Positions 55,304 to 63,648 of a stretch of DNA of 64,000 bases are shown here, piece by piece. The notes beneath the pieces are model-generated. The model worked only from the letters and a program-made list of their open reading frames with translations. It searched no databases and was not told where the DNA came from. The first letter of the stretch is position 1; each line of letters begins with the position of its first letter. The translations under genes and the position numbers were made by a program. Source of the DNA: Lachnospiraceae bacterium (GTDB lineage Bacteria; Bacillota; Clostridia; Lachnospirales; Lachnospiraceae); contig VSND01000006.1 of NCBI GenBank assembly GCA_009774145.1, forward strand, positions 16,240 to 80,239. The letters are read 5' to 3'.

Positions 55304-57669
55304 TGTCCGCTTCCTGTTCTCTCCTGCCGGTCCCAGAAATCCTGCAGGTAACCGGTGAGGGAATCAATGCGGCAGTTCACATGCTGTTCCCATTCTCTTG
55401 GGAACAGTCTCTGGCAGGCAGGACTCCGGAAACGTTCATCCAGAAGCAGAATCACCCCCTGGTCTTCGTCCGTCCGGATCACGCGCCCTGCCGCCTGCAG
55501 CACTTTATTCATTCCGGGGTACTGATAGGCGTAGGCAAAACCGTCCATTCCCTTTCTGTCAAAATAATCCTTTACGATCTCCCGTTCCCGGCATACCTGA
55601 GGAAGTCCCGTCCCGATCACCAGCGCGCCGATCAGCCGGTCGTTTGTCAGGTCGATCCCTTCTGAAAAAATACCTCCCATGACACAGAAGGCTGCCATGC
55701 TCTCCTTGCGTTCTTCCTCGAACCGCTCCAAAAACCGTTCCCGTTCCTCCTCATCCATGCCGGAGTCCTGGCGGATACAGAGCATTTCCGTCTGTCCGAG
55801 GCATCTTCCATACACCTCCTCCAACATCCGGTAGGAGGGAAAAAACACCAGATAATTTCCTTTATGGCTTTGTACGGTCCGGCAGATATACTCCGCCATT
55901 CTTCTGTACTCTTCCTCGCCCCTCCTTGTATAGCGGCTGCTCACATCCGTTCCCACCAGAAGCAGGCGTTTCCCCGTGTCAAAGGGGGAACGGGCATAGA
56001 CTGCATAGTCCTCCATATCCCCGGTCAACAGATCCTTATAATAATTCACCGGCAAAAGAGTTGCTGAAAAAAAGACCGAACTCACTCCCCGGTCCAGACA
56101 CAGCCGGAGATTGACCGCCGGGCGGATGCAGTACAGGTGGATCAGAAACCGCCCTTCCCCGTCCAGCTCTGTATAGATCTCATAGTTTTCATCCACCCGC
56201 TCACTCATATTCATGAAGTTCCGTATCTCAAAATAAAAATCCGTAATCGTCTTCCGGAGTTCCTCCTGTACAGGCCTTTCCAGAAATTTTTCCATCTCCG
56301 AGACCAGATGCAGCAGATGCAGCGTAAAACCGCCCACCTGCGAAAGTCTCTGAAATCCGCCTTCACACTCCCTTTTCAAAGTAAGCAGGTGGCGGTTGCA
56401 CCGCTCCAGCGCCTGCGTGAGCGCATCACTCTTTCCCCGGACCAGACGCCGGATCTTCAGAAAATCCTCCTTCACAAGCGCTGCGCTGTACATGGTCCGC
56501 CCCCGCTCCACCAGATTATGCGCCTCATCCACCAGAAACAGATATTCTCCTTTTACATTCTCTCCGAAAAACCGTTTCAGACAGACATTCGGATCAAAGA
56601 CATAATTATAGTCGCAGATCAGCACATCGACCCACAGTGCCAGATCCAGATTCAGTTCGAAGGGACAGACCCGGTATTTGTGAGCCTGCTGAAGAAGCAC
56701 CTCTCTGGTCAGAGAATCCGGTCCGCAGGTCCACAGGTCATAGACCGCTTCGTTAATGCGGTCAAAATGCCCTTTTGCATAAGGACAGTGATCGGGATTG
56801 CATTCCGTCTCTTCACAGATGCACAGCTTTTCCTTTGCAGTCAGTACAATGGATTTTATATGAAGTCTCTGTTCCCGCAGAAGCTCCAGCGCATCCTTTG
56901 CCACCGTTCTGGTAATTGTCCGGGCGGTAAGGTAGAAAATCTTGTCGCTGATCCCCTCTCCCACCGCTTTCAGGGCCGGAAACAGTACCGCCAGTGTTTT
57001 GCCGACTCCGGTGGGCGCCTGAATAAAAAGCCTCTTTTTGCGCAGAAAGGTTCGGTACACACTTACAATCAGTTCTCTCTGTCCGGTCCGGTATTCATAC
57101 GGAAAGGAAAGTTCCTGAAGGGACTGTCTGCGCTTTTCTTTCCATTGATACGCAAAGTTCACCCACTTCTCATACTCTTTCATCAAACCGGAAAACCATT
57201 CTGACAGCTCCTCATAACTGTGGTCCGCCGTAAAATACCGCATCTCCTCCGTATCCAGATTCGCATAGACCATTCGGGTGCGTACTTTCTCCAGATGATT
57301 CTGTTCTGCATGGATCCATGCATAACACATGGCCTGTGCCAGATGCACCGGAACAGCCTCCTCCATCCCGGAGATATCCCTGCAGGTTCCCTTGATCTCA
57401 TCAATGGTCACCGTTTCCTCATCTTTCCATATGCCGTCCGCCCGTCCCTCCACACTGACGCACAGCTTCCCCAGTTCCACCTGATATTTCAGGCTTACTT
57501 CCGCCTGATATCCGGCTCCCATGCGCCCCTGTATCTTCCGATGCAGCCGGCTCCCTGCCTGCATGACCTCTGCCTCCCGGCGCCCGCCATACCGGTTGTC
57601 CAGATCCCCGCTCCTGAGCAAAAATTCCACCAGATTGCGGACCGATATACGAAGCACTGCCTGTTCCAT
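55294..57669 (-). CDS. PD-(D/E)XK nuclease fused to XPD/DinG-type DNA helicase
   Basis: 791 residues. The N-terminal 175 residues look like a Cas4/RecB-type nuclease: VEGRADGI with D78 and IDEIKG with E91-x-K93. The helicase starts near 190: Walker A APTGVGKT (218-225), DEAH (381-384), and C-terminal motifs GIFSEGIDL and QAAGRVIRTDEDQG. Four cysteines between motifs I and II (C285, C290, C295 and C335, with C283 close by) give the XPD-type 4Fe-4S pattern. So it is an iron-sulfur helicase with its own nuclease, likely acting on DNA ends or flaps in repair. A -10-like TATACT lies at 57737-57732. Widespread in Clostridia but not well studied. Confidence 0.9.
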   Translation of the reverse strand: MEQAVLRISVRNLVEFLLRSGDLDNRYGGRREAEVMQAGSRLHRKIQGRMGAGYQAEVSLKYQVELGKLCVSVEGRADGIWKDEETVTIDEIKGTCRDISGMEEAVPVHLAQAMCYAWIHAEQNHLEKVRTRMVYANLDTEEMRYFTADHSYEELSEWFSGLMKEYEKWVNFAYQWKEKRRQSLQELSFPYEYRTGQRELIVSVYRTFLRKKRLFIQAPTGVGKTLAVLFPALKAVGEGISDKIFYLTARTITRTVAKDALELLREQRLHIKSIVLTAKEKLCICEETECNPDHCPYAKGHFDRINEAVYDLWTCGPDSLTREVLLQQAHKYRVCPFELNLDLALWVDVLICDYNYVFDPNVCLKRFFGENVKGEYLFLVDEAHNLVERGRTMYSAALVKEDFLKIRRLVRGKSDALTQALERCNRHLLTLKRECEGGFQRLSQVGGFTLHLLHLVSEMEKFLERPVQEELRKTITDFYFEIRNFMNMSERVDENYEIYTELDGEGRFLIHLYCIRPAVNLRLCLDRGVSSVFFSATLLPVNYYKDLLTGDMEDYAVYARSPFDTGKRLLLVGTDVSSRYTRRGEEEYRRMAEYICRTVQSHKGNYLVFFPSYRMLEEVYGRCLGQTEMLCIRQDSGMDEEERERFLERFEEERKESMAAFCVMGGIFSEGIDLTNDRLIGALVIGTGLPQVCREREIVKDYFDRKGMDGFAYAYQYPGMNKVLQAAGRVIRTDEDQGVILLLDERFRSPACQRLFPREWEQHVNCRIDSLTGYLQDFWDRQERTGSGHQK

Positions 57670-57766
57670 AACTGTTCCCTTCCCCGTCTGAATGTTTCTG
57701 TCCTGTCAGCGGCAGCGACAGGATCTTTTACAGTATAGCATATGCCTGTCTTTTTTGTACACGGAA

Positions 57767-57794
57767 AAAGACAGCGCCCGAAGGAACTGTCTTT
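57767..57794 (-). terminator. Terminator of the HPr-like gene
   Basis: Minus strand AAAGACAG and CTGTCTTT with a 12-base loop, followed by TT. It lies 44 bases past the HPr-like stop. Confidence 0.75.
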
Positions 57795-57837
57795 AAAGGG
57801 GGTATTTATAGGGTACAAAACATAGAAACTGGCTAAT

Positions 57838-58062
57838 TTAAGCAACCGCATACTTCTGTAAAAATCTTTCAAATTTCGGACTCTCGCCGTAACATTTTAC
57901 AGTCAGTACATTGTTCAGGTCCATACTCATAACACCGAGAATGGATTTCGCGTCAATCAGAATCCGGTTATAGTTCAAATCAATATCAAAGTCACATTCT
58001 GTTGCCGCTTTTACAAAGTCACTTACATCACTTACATTGAGCTTAATTCTCGTCTCCCGCAT
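57838..58062 (-). CDS. HPr-like protein lacking the phospho-histidine
   Basis: 74 residues from the ATG at 58062 (GGAGGAG ten bases upstream; the ATG at 58071 is too close to that site). The fold pattern is HPr: FVKAATECDFDIDLNYNR, then IDAKSILGVMSMDLNNVLTV, where Ser40 lies where HPr has Ser46, the target of HPr kinase. The N-terminal loop that normally reads GIHARPA with His15 is shortened to VSDVSDFV, so it cannot take phosphate from enzyme I. This recalls Crh of Bacillus, which also keeps Ser46 and lacks His15. A regulatory partner of HprK or CcpA is inferred. It has a strong promoter and its own terminator. Confidence 0.85.
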   Translation of the reverse strand: MRETRIKLNVSDVSDFVKAATECDFDIDLNYNRILIDAKSILGVMSMDLNNVLTVKCYGESPKFERFLQKYAVA

Positions 58063-58138
58063 TGTGGTCATGCTCCTCCATAAATCAAAACTGTGCCGGT
58101 TACAAATTGTGTCTGTTTATTTTGTGAATGTAGGATTT

Positions 58139-58166
58139 ATTATACTCAACTTTTGAAATCTGTCAA
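58139..58166 (-). promoter_or_regulatory. Promoter of the HPr-like gene
   Basis: TTGACA (58166-58161), 16-base spacer, TATAAT (58144-58139), fully consensus boxes, with a leader of about 70 bases. The rest of the 58063-58368 gap is T-rich on the plus strand; I see nothing else in it. Confidence 0.88.
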
Positions 58167-58368
58167 ATCTTATCCCCTGAAATCCGCCCTTTCGCTTCTG
58201 TATAATATGCATAATTTCCCGCAAATTCCCCCCTTTTATTTTTATAGAATAAGCCGATTCACCAAAAAGGTTCCGCATTTTTTCTTTACATCCCTTTCAT
58301 TTTTCAGCCTTTTCCTTCCTTTTTCTTTTTGACAGTTTTTACAAAATTAACGGTTTCAGGCATATTTT

Positions 58369-59166
58369 CTACGTTGTTTTTGAATCGGCAAATTCATTCA
58401 TAAACGGACGGAATTTTCTCGGAAGGAACGACATCTGAAGCCCCGGATTCGCCCTGGATGCGATCCCCAAAGCCCGGTGAAAGATCTTCCACAGCCGGTC
58501 AAAATATGGTTCTTCCTCGGACTCCTCAAGCCTGGAAAATGCCTCTTTTGCATCCTCCAAGATCACCCAGCCTTTCCCGGCCGGATGAACCGCCGCTTTT
58601 CTGCGTCGCCTGTCATAGATCGCCCAGTCCTCCATCATAAGCCGGTCCGCAAAATGCGGCGCAATCAGCGCCAGCACATCGGCCTCTGCTTCGATCTCGG
58701 AAAACAGCACACCGTTTTTCAGTTCCCGAAACCGTACGAATCCCATATACCGGTGCGCCATATGCCACGTCTTCCTCCGAAGCTCGAAGACCAGACGCAC
58801 ATCCGGATGCGTCAGCATACCGCTGACCATCCGGCCGTCCGGCAGATGAAGCCCCACTACGATCATCCGGTAGATGGCGTCTGCCTTCCCGGCATGGGGA
58901 TATGCCGACGCATAGGCAATCATCTCACAGGCTTCTTCCCCCAGACGGGTCCGTACAGTCCCAAGCACCTTCTCTGCCTTCACAAGATCCGGCTCCACCT
59001 CTTCATATTCGCAGAACAGCTCCAGGTTCTCCTGGTCCCCGGACTGCAGTCTTACATTCTCATGCCCCAGTCTGCTGTCCCAGGCATCGTAGACTCCCGT
59101 CAGGATGCCGGTCAGCGTATCCTCACACTGAAAAACGCGGATCATCGAATAATGACAGCTGCTCAT
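58369..59166 (-). CDS. DUF4130 / TIGR03915-type DNA metabolism protein
   Basis: 265 residues. Matches the family that always pairs with the TIGR03916 radical SAM protein: an N-terminal part (MIRVFQCEDTLTGILTGVYD), a middle AMPHAGK-like YPHAGKADAIYRMIVVGL, and the C-terminal DUF4130 stretch HFADRLMMEDWAIYDRRRRK with WVILEDAKEAF and WKIFHRALGI. Its start overlaps the radical SAM gene by 44 bases, so they are co-translated; the start may be 59145 instead. Some relatives carry a uracil-DNA glycosylase domain; none is seen here. A DNA-repair role is family inference, supported by the LexA boxes upstream. Confidence 0.88.
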   Translation of the reverse strand: MSSCHYSMIRVFQCEDTLTGILTGVYDAWDSRLGHENVRLQSGDQENLELFCEYEEVEPDLVKAEKVLGTVRTRLGEEACEMIAYASAYPHAGKADAIYRMIVVGLHLPDGRMVSGMLTHPDVRLVFELRRKTWHMAHRYMGFVRFRELKNGVLFSEIEAEADVLALIAPHFADRLMMEDWAIYDRRRRKAAVHPAGKGWVILEDAKEAFSRLEESEEEPYFDRLWKIFHRALGIASRANPGLQMSFLPRKFRPFMNEFADSKTT

Positions 59167-60430
59167 ATGCCGGTTCTTTCCCGGCTCCCGGCGGCAGCTT
59201 CTCCTTTCCGTCCAGAATATTCCGGAGGATATCGTCCTCCGTGAGTTTCACAGGATACATCTGTTTCCCTCCGCAGGTGATGAAATACACGGCTCTTTTC
59301 AGTACGACGCCCATCTTTTTCAGATTCCCATAATCCAGCGTCCCCAGCCGTCTTGCTTTCACGATCCGTCCTGCGGACCGGTAGCCGATTCCCGGCACCC
59401 GGAGCAGTGTATGGTAATCCGCCTGCATAACCTCCACCGGAAACCGGTCCAGATGGCGAAGGGCCCAGTCACACTTGGGGTCCAGAAGCAGATTAAAATC
59501 CGGCTTCTCCTCTGACAGGAGTTCGTCGGTCTCAAATCCGTAATATCTGAGCAGCCAGTCTGCCTGATAGAGCCGGTGCTCCCGAAGCAGCGGCGGTCCC
59601 CCCGGCAGCACCGGGAGAAGACTGTCCTCATTGACCCGCAGAAACGCCGAGTAAAAGACCCTCTTCAGATCGTACTTCTTATACATGTGCTCCGCCACCT
59701 TCAGGATCTGCCAGTCATTCTCTCCGGTGGCTCCGATGATCATCTGTGTGGACTGACCTGCCGGAACAAACTTCGGCGCATGCCGGTAAAGCGCCAGTTC
59801 ATTTTTATTCTGAATCCGCATCTGTTTCACCTGATGAATGGGCGCCAGAAGCTTCGGACGCTGCTTCTGGGGCGCCAGAGCCTTCAGCCCTTCCGCCGTG
59901 GGAAGCTCCAGGTTCACGCTCATGCGATCCGCCAGATAGCCCGTCCGTGCAATCAGCTCCGGATCCGCCCCGGGAATCGCTTTTACATGGATATACCCCT
60001 GAAAATGACAGGCATGTCTCAGCTGGTACAGGGTCTGGTACAAAAGGTCCATTGTATGGTCCGGACTCTCCAGGATGCCGGAGCTTAAGAACAGTCCCTC
60101 GATATAATTCCGCCGGTAAAATCCAATGGTCAGATCGCAGACTTCCTGAGGTGTAAAGGATGCCCGGGGCACATCATTGCTCCTGCGGTTGATGCAGTAT
60201 CTGCAGTCAAAGATACATTCATTGGTAAACAGGATCTTCAAAAGGGAGATACATCTGCCGTCCGCGCTGAAGCTGTGGCAGATCCCCGGCGTGATGCAGT
60301 TCCCGATCCCTTTCCCACTGCGATTCCGCTCCACTCCGCTGGAAGTGCACGCCACATCATATTTCGCCGCATCCGCCAGAATCTCCAGCTTCTGCGTCAG
60401 ATCCATCCGCTGTTCCACCCGATATTCCAT
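59123..60430 (-). CDS. Putative DNA modification/repair radical SAM protein (TIGR03916-type)
   Basis: 435 residues. Radical SAM cluster C72-x3-C76-x2-C79 in ECIFDCRYC. Further cysteines at 28, 45, 51 and 60 (CTSSGVERNRSGKGIGNC, CHSFSADGRC) are typical of this family. The C-terminal third has a helix-hairpin-helix DNA-binding motif LLRVPGIGYRSAGRIVKAR. Members are found across bacteria with a DUF4130 partner; the substrate base is not known. GGAGGAG precedes the ATG at 60430. The promoter holds two Gram-positive LexA boxes, so it is expected to be induced by DNA damage. First gene of the pair. Confidence 0.92.
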   Translation of the reverse strand: MEYRVEQRMDLTQKLEILADAAKYDVACTSSGVERNRSGKGIGNCITPGICHSFSADGRCISLLKILFTNECIFDCRYCINRRSNDVPRASFTPQEVCDLTIGFYRRNYIEGLFLSSGILESPDHTMDLLYQTLYQLRHACHFQGYIHVKAIPGADPELIARTGYLADRMSVNLELPTAEGLKALAPQKQRPKLLAPIHQVKQMRIQNKNELALYRHAPKFVPAGQSTQMIIGATGENDWQILKVAEHMYKKYDLKRVFYSAFLRVNEDSLLPVLPGGPPLLREHRLYQADWLLRYYGFETDELLSEEKPDFNLLLDPKCDWALRHLDRFPVEVMQADYHTLLRVPGIGYRSAGRIVKARRLGTLDYGNLKKMGVVLKRAVYFITCGGKQMYPVKLTEDDILRNILDGKEKLPPGAGKEPAYEQLSLFDDPRFSV

Positions 60431-60444
60431 AATCTCCTCCAGAA

Positions 60445-60494
60445 GAACACATGTTCTATACCGCTATTATACAGAACCTGTGTTCTTTTGTAAA
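60445..60494 (-). promoter_or_regulatory. SOS-type promoter with two LexA boxes
   Basis: Minus strand TTTACA (60494-60489), 17-base spacer, TATAAT (60471-60466). GAACnnnnGTTC occurs twice: 60474-60485 inside the spacer and 60445-60456 just after the -10, the latter within the 14-bp palindrome-like AGAACACATGTTCT. This is the Gram-positive LexA/DinR box pattern, placed to block the promoter. Confidence 0.88.
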
Positions 60495-60536
60495 GGGATT
60501 TTTGGAACTTCCTGTATTTACTGTACAGACGGACTT

Positions 60537-61013
60537 TTACCTGTCATCCTCATACTCTTTTTCCAGTTTCCTGCGGCGGTATTTGACAAAGGCGCCCGCG
60601 GCGGCAACGGCTGTATACGTGAACAGGAATGTCAGAGTTCCAAGGGTGCCGACCGGTATTACAACATCCGAGACGCTTTCATACCATCCATGCCGGATCC
60701 CGTTGACCAGAGTAATCCCGACCACGGCGGCAGCGGCAGCCAGTGACGAAACAAGATAATATTTCCAGCCGGGACGGCCGTTGTAATCAAAATGTCCGCC
60801 TGCCAGGTCTCCGATCACAAGCCCGACGGCCATGAGCATGAACACCGTCCATTCGCCCGCCACCTGCCCAAAAGACGCATCCATGAAGATCACCTGATAA
60901 AAGATACCGGCCAGAAGCGCCCAGAAAGCAAGCCAGTACATATAATGCTCAACCCGGAACATCTCCATCTGTTCTCTCTCATCTACCACCTTTTTATTAT
61001 GAAACAGTTTCAT
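60537..61013 (-). CDS. DUF6773-like four-helix membrane protein
   Basis: 158 residues. The first 25 residues are charged (KKVVDEREQMEMFRVEHY), followed by four membrane helices (about 27-45, 55-72, 84-104, 118-142) and a basic tail. It resembles small membrane proteins that follow a short XRE regulator in Bacillota; the DUF number is from recall. Its start overlaps the regulator gene by 17 bases, so translation is coupled. Function unknown, possibly regulated with or by the partner. Confidence 0.8.
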   Translation of the reverse strand: MKLFHNKKVVDEREQMEMFRVEHYMYWLAFWALLAGIFYQVIFMDASFGQVAGEWTVFMLMAVGLVIGDLAGGHFDYNGRPGWKYYLVSSLAAAAAVVGITLVNGIRHGWYESVSDVVIPVGTLGTLTFLFTYTAVAAAGAFVKYRRRKLEKEYEDDR

Positions 61014-61212
61014 TTGAATCCTCCTCCCAGAATATGTCGTCCAGTGTCTTGTGCAGAGCCCTGCAGATATCCAGGCAGAGTCTCAGTGACGGGTTGAATT
61101 TCCCCGCTTCGATCATTCCGATCGTCTGTCTCGTTACGCCCACCAGCTCCGCCAGTTCGCCCTGAGACAGGTCCATGCCTGCACGGGCCGCTTTTAATCT
61201 TAGATTTTTCAA
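60997..61212 (-). CDS. Short XRE-family transcriptional regulator
   Basis: 71 residues, almost only a helix-turn-helix: LRLKAARAGMDLSQGELAEL then VGVTRQTIGMIEAGKFNPSL and CLDICRALHKTLDDIFW. This YozG-like class is dominated by the HTH, with a short C-terminal tail. AGGAG-type AGGAGGAG precedes the ATG. Operon of two with the membrane protein downstream. Confidence 0.92.
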   Translation of the reverse strand: MKNLRLKAARAGMDLSQGELAELVGVTRQTIGMIEAGKFNPSLRLCLDICRALHKTLDDIFWEEDSNETVS

Positions 61213-61317
61213 ATCTCTCCTCCTTTCTTTTTTACAGAATATCAGAAATCTAACTTATTGTCAATTATACTTTACTTTTTAACACGTAATAAATTGCATT
61301 ATATTCTACGCTCACAA

Positions 61318-61370
61318 AAAGCGGCTGCTGTAAAATGAAGCAGGTTCCTTCATTTTACAGCAGCCGCTTT
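61318..61370. terminator. Perfect 23-bp stem terminator
   Basis: A 23-base arm beginning AAAGCGGCTGCTGTAAAATG (61318-61340) and its exact complement (61348-61370) surround a 7-base loop; A5 lies outside the left arm. It is downstream of the receiver-synthetase gene (minus strand). Shares the GGCTGCTGYAAAAT arm type with hairpins at 37855 and 45556. Confidence 0.88.
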
Positions 61371-61464
61371 CACACAGCCGTCCTCCTTTTGTTTTCCTGC
61401 AGAAACGGTCTGTACCATATTTCCGGATGCTTTGTTGTCAGGAGAACCGGGTGATTCTTCTGAC

Positions 61465-62514
61465 TTACATTTTTGACCGGTCAATCTTGTTTCTTATCTC
61501 CTGCATCTGATAGTCCAGAAGCTCAATGGAATCGGCACATGCCTTCAGCTGCCCCACGATCTCGTCCGTATCAGCCACATCCTTCTTATACTTCAGCTTA
61601 TGTTCCAGACTGGCCCAGAAATCCATGGCAATCGTGCGGAACTGCACCTCAGCCTTCACATACTTTTTCTCACTGGACAGAAAAATCGGAACATTCAGAA
61701 TCAGATGAAGGCTCCGGTAGCCGTTGGATTTGGGATGCCGGATATAATCCTTCTCCCTCAGCAGCACCATCCCGTCCTGTCTGGTAAGAAGATGCGCCAG
61801 CCGGTAGATATCATCCGGAAAAGAACAGATCACCCGAACCCCCGCCACATCATTCAGATGCTTCCGGATACTCTCCACTGTGACAGGACAGCCTTTTCTC
61901 TCCATTTTCTCGTAGATGCTCGCCGCCGACTTCAGCCTGCTCTTGATGGACTCAAACGGATTCCGGTTGTATTCCTGCGAAAATTCCGCATTCAGGATCT
62001 TGAGCCTTGTCTCAATCTCCATGATGGCAGAATTGTATTCCATCATCAGTATATTAAAGGGTTTCGCCTCCTGAAGCTTCTCCGCCTGCTTCTGAATGAT
62101 CCGGTACTGTTCCTCCACCTTCTGCTCCAGCTGATTCTTGTACGCAAACAGCTCCACCGTGTTCCGAATCCGGTTCTTGACGATGGAGCCTTCAAAGGGT
62201 CTGTGAATAAAATCCGAAATCCCCAGCTCCAGGCACTGGTTCTCCACCGCCGCCGTATTCTCACTGCTTATGACAAGTACCGGAAACCTCTGAAAAATCC
62301 CCTGTTTTTTCATGGCTTCGATCACTGCATACCCGTCCATCCCGGGCATATGCAGATCCAGAAGAAGAGCAGCCACTTCTTCCCTGGCATCCTGCAGTTT
62401 TTCCATGGCCTGCATACCGTTCTCCGCCATCTCAACCATGTACTCATCCTTCAGTATCTCATGCAGCAATTCCCGATTCCACTCGGCATCATCCACTACA
62501 AGTATCTTTTGCAT
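61465..62514 (-). CDS. Receiver domain fused to (p)ppGpp synthetase domain
   Basis: 349 residues. Residues 1-120 are a response-regulator receiver: acidic pair D8-D9, phospho-acceptor D53 in LLDLHMPGMDG, S83/S84, and R105-P106 where Lys-Pro is usual. A coiled-coil linker follows (about 122-155). Residues 156-345 match small alarmone synthetases (RelQ/YjbM type): R193-x-K195, S199, K203, D222-x2-G225-x-R227, HPKSNGYRSLH (260-270), EVQFRT (289-294) and WASLEH (300-305). No HD hydrolase domain. GGGGAG precedes the ATG; a TACAAT box lies at 62581-62576. It should make (p)ppGpp under control of phosphorylation. No histidine kinase is adjacent. Confidence 0.9.
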   Translation of the reverse strand: MQKILVVDDAEWNRELLHEILKDEYMVEMAENGMQAMEKLQDAREEVAALLLDLHMPGMDGYAVIEAMKKQGIFQRFPVLVISSENTAAVENQCLELGISDFIHRPFEGSIVKNRIRNTVELFAYKNQLEQKVEEQYRIIQKQAEKLQEAKPFNILMMEYNSAIMEIETRLKILNAEFSQEYNRNPFESIKSRLKSAASIYEKMERKGCPVTVESIRKHLNDVAGVRVICSFPDDIYRLAHLLTRQDGMVLLREKDYIRHPKSNGYRSLHLILNVPIFLSSEKKYVKAEVQFRTIAMDFWASLEHKLKYKKDVADTDEIVGQLKACADSIELLDYQMQEIRNKIDRSKM

Positions 62515-62783
62515 ATCTGTCTCCCCAAACCCTGTCCTCTACTACATCTGACCGACTGTTCTCACAGCCGCTTCTATTGTAACACAAAAGTGGCAGATAT
62601 AGAAGTTTTTCCTGTATTCACTTTCTACTTCACTTCCTGTTTTCAATTTACGCATTTTCTGTAAAAATATCAGGTCCTGGCAGGTTTCATTCTTCAGCCA
62701 TAAAATCGGGTGCAGAATCATCCGGTCTGTGGTAAACTGTTATAGAAACAGTCCATTCTGGTTTCCCATGGAAAGGAGTTTTT

Positions 62784-63518
62784 ATGCCTGTTGTCTGTAA
62801 TATTGCCGGTTTTCTCTGCCTCATTTATTTCATACTGCTGTTGGTCTACAGCGGTTTTACTTCTTTGTTCTACCTTATATGGCTCTTGATGTCGGCGGGA
62901 TTTCTGCTGCTTGGACGGCTGTTCCGGATCCGCTTTTTTCAGCACCTTCCGGTTCCCGTCCGTGTGGGCATGATCCTGTTTCTTTCTGTCTGTCTTCTCT
63001 TTTTCCTGAGTGTGGAGGCAATGATTCTGAAAGGCGCTCTTACCATGCCCGCAGAGCCTCAGGACTATGTCATCGTCCTGGGCGCCCATGTGCGTTCCAC
63101 CGGCCCCAGCCGGGCGCTTGCACTGCGGCTTGACAAGGCATATGAATATGTCCTGGAGCATCCCGGCACCATCATCATCGTCTCCGGCGGGCAGGGCAGC
63201 AACGAGCCCTGTACGGAAAGCTCTGCCATGAAACAGTATCTCATGGAAAAGGGAATTGCCGAAGATCAGATCCTGGAGGAGGAACATTCCACTAATACCC
63301 GCGAGAATCTGATCTTTTCCCGTAAACTGATCCCGGACGGCGCTTCCGTCGGGATTATCAGCAATGGATTCCATATCTGCCGCGCCCTCCATCTGGCAGA
63401 AACGCTGGGATACGAAAATGCCAGCGGTATCCCTGCCAGAAGCGACCTTGCCACGCAGCCCACGAATCTGCTTCGGGAGTTTTTTGCCGTTGTGAAGGAT
63501 TTCTGGCTGATCCGGTGA
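62784..63518 (+). CDS. YdcF/SanA-like DUF218 membrane protein
   Basis: 244 residues. Three N-terminal membrane helices (about 5-27, 28-47, 60-83), then the DUF218 domain outside: YVIVLGAHVRSTGPSRALAL, TIIIVSGGQGSNEPCTESSA, and STNTRENLIFSRKLIPDG. The conserved GA...SGGQG...E pattern is that of YdcF and SanA, linked to envelope lipid or peptidoglycan precursors. AAAGGAG five bases before the ATG. Exact reaction unknown. Confidence 0.9.
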   Translation: MPVVCNIAGFLCLIYFILLLVYSGFTSLFYLIWLLMSAGFLLLGRLFRIRFFQHLPVPVRVGMILFLSVCLLFFLSVEAMILKGALTMPAEPQDYVIVLGAHVRSTGPSRALALRLDKAYEYVLEHPGTIIIVSGGQGSNEPCTESSAMKQYLMEKGIAEDQILEEEHSTNTRENLIFSRKLIPDGASVGIISNGFHICRALHLAETLGYENASGIPARSDLATQPTNLLREFFAVVKDFWLIR

Positions 63519-63648
63519 TATATATCATATATGTGTTGTATGTTTATTTGCTTACAGCATTAATATATGGACTTTTCACCGCATATGTGATATATTATTT
63601 ACAGCCACCTGTACATAAAATTATGATACCGCACAAAAGGAGGAACTT

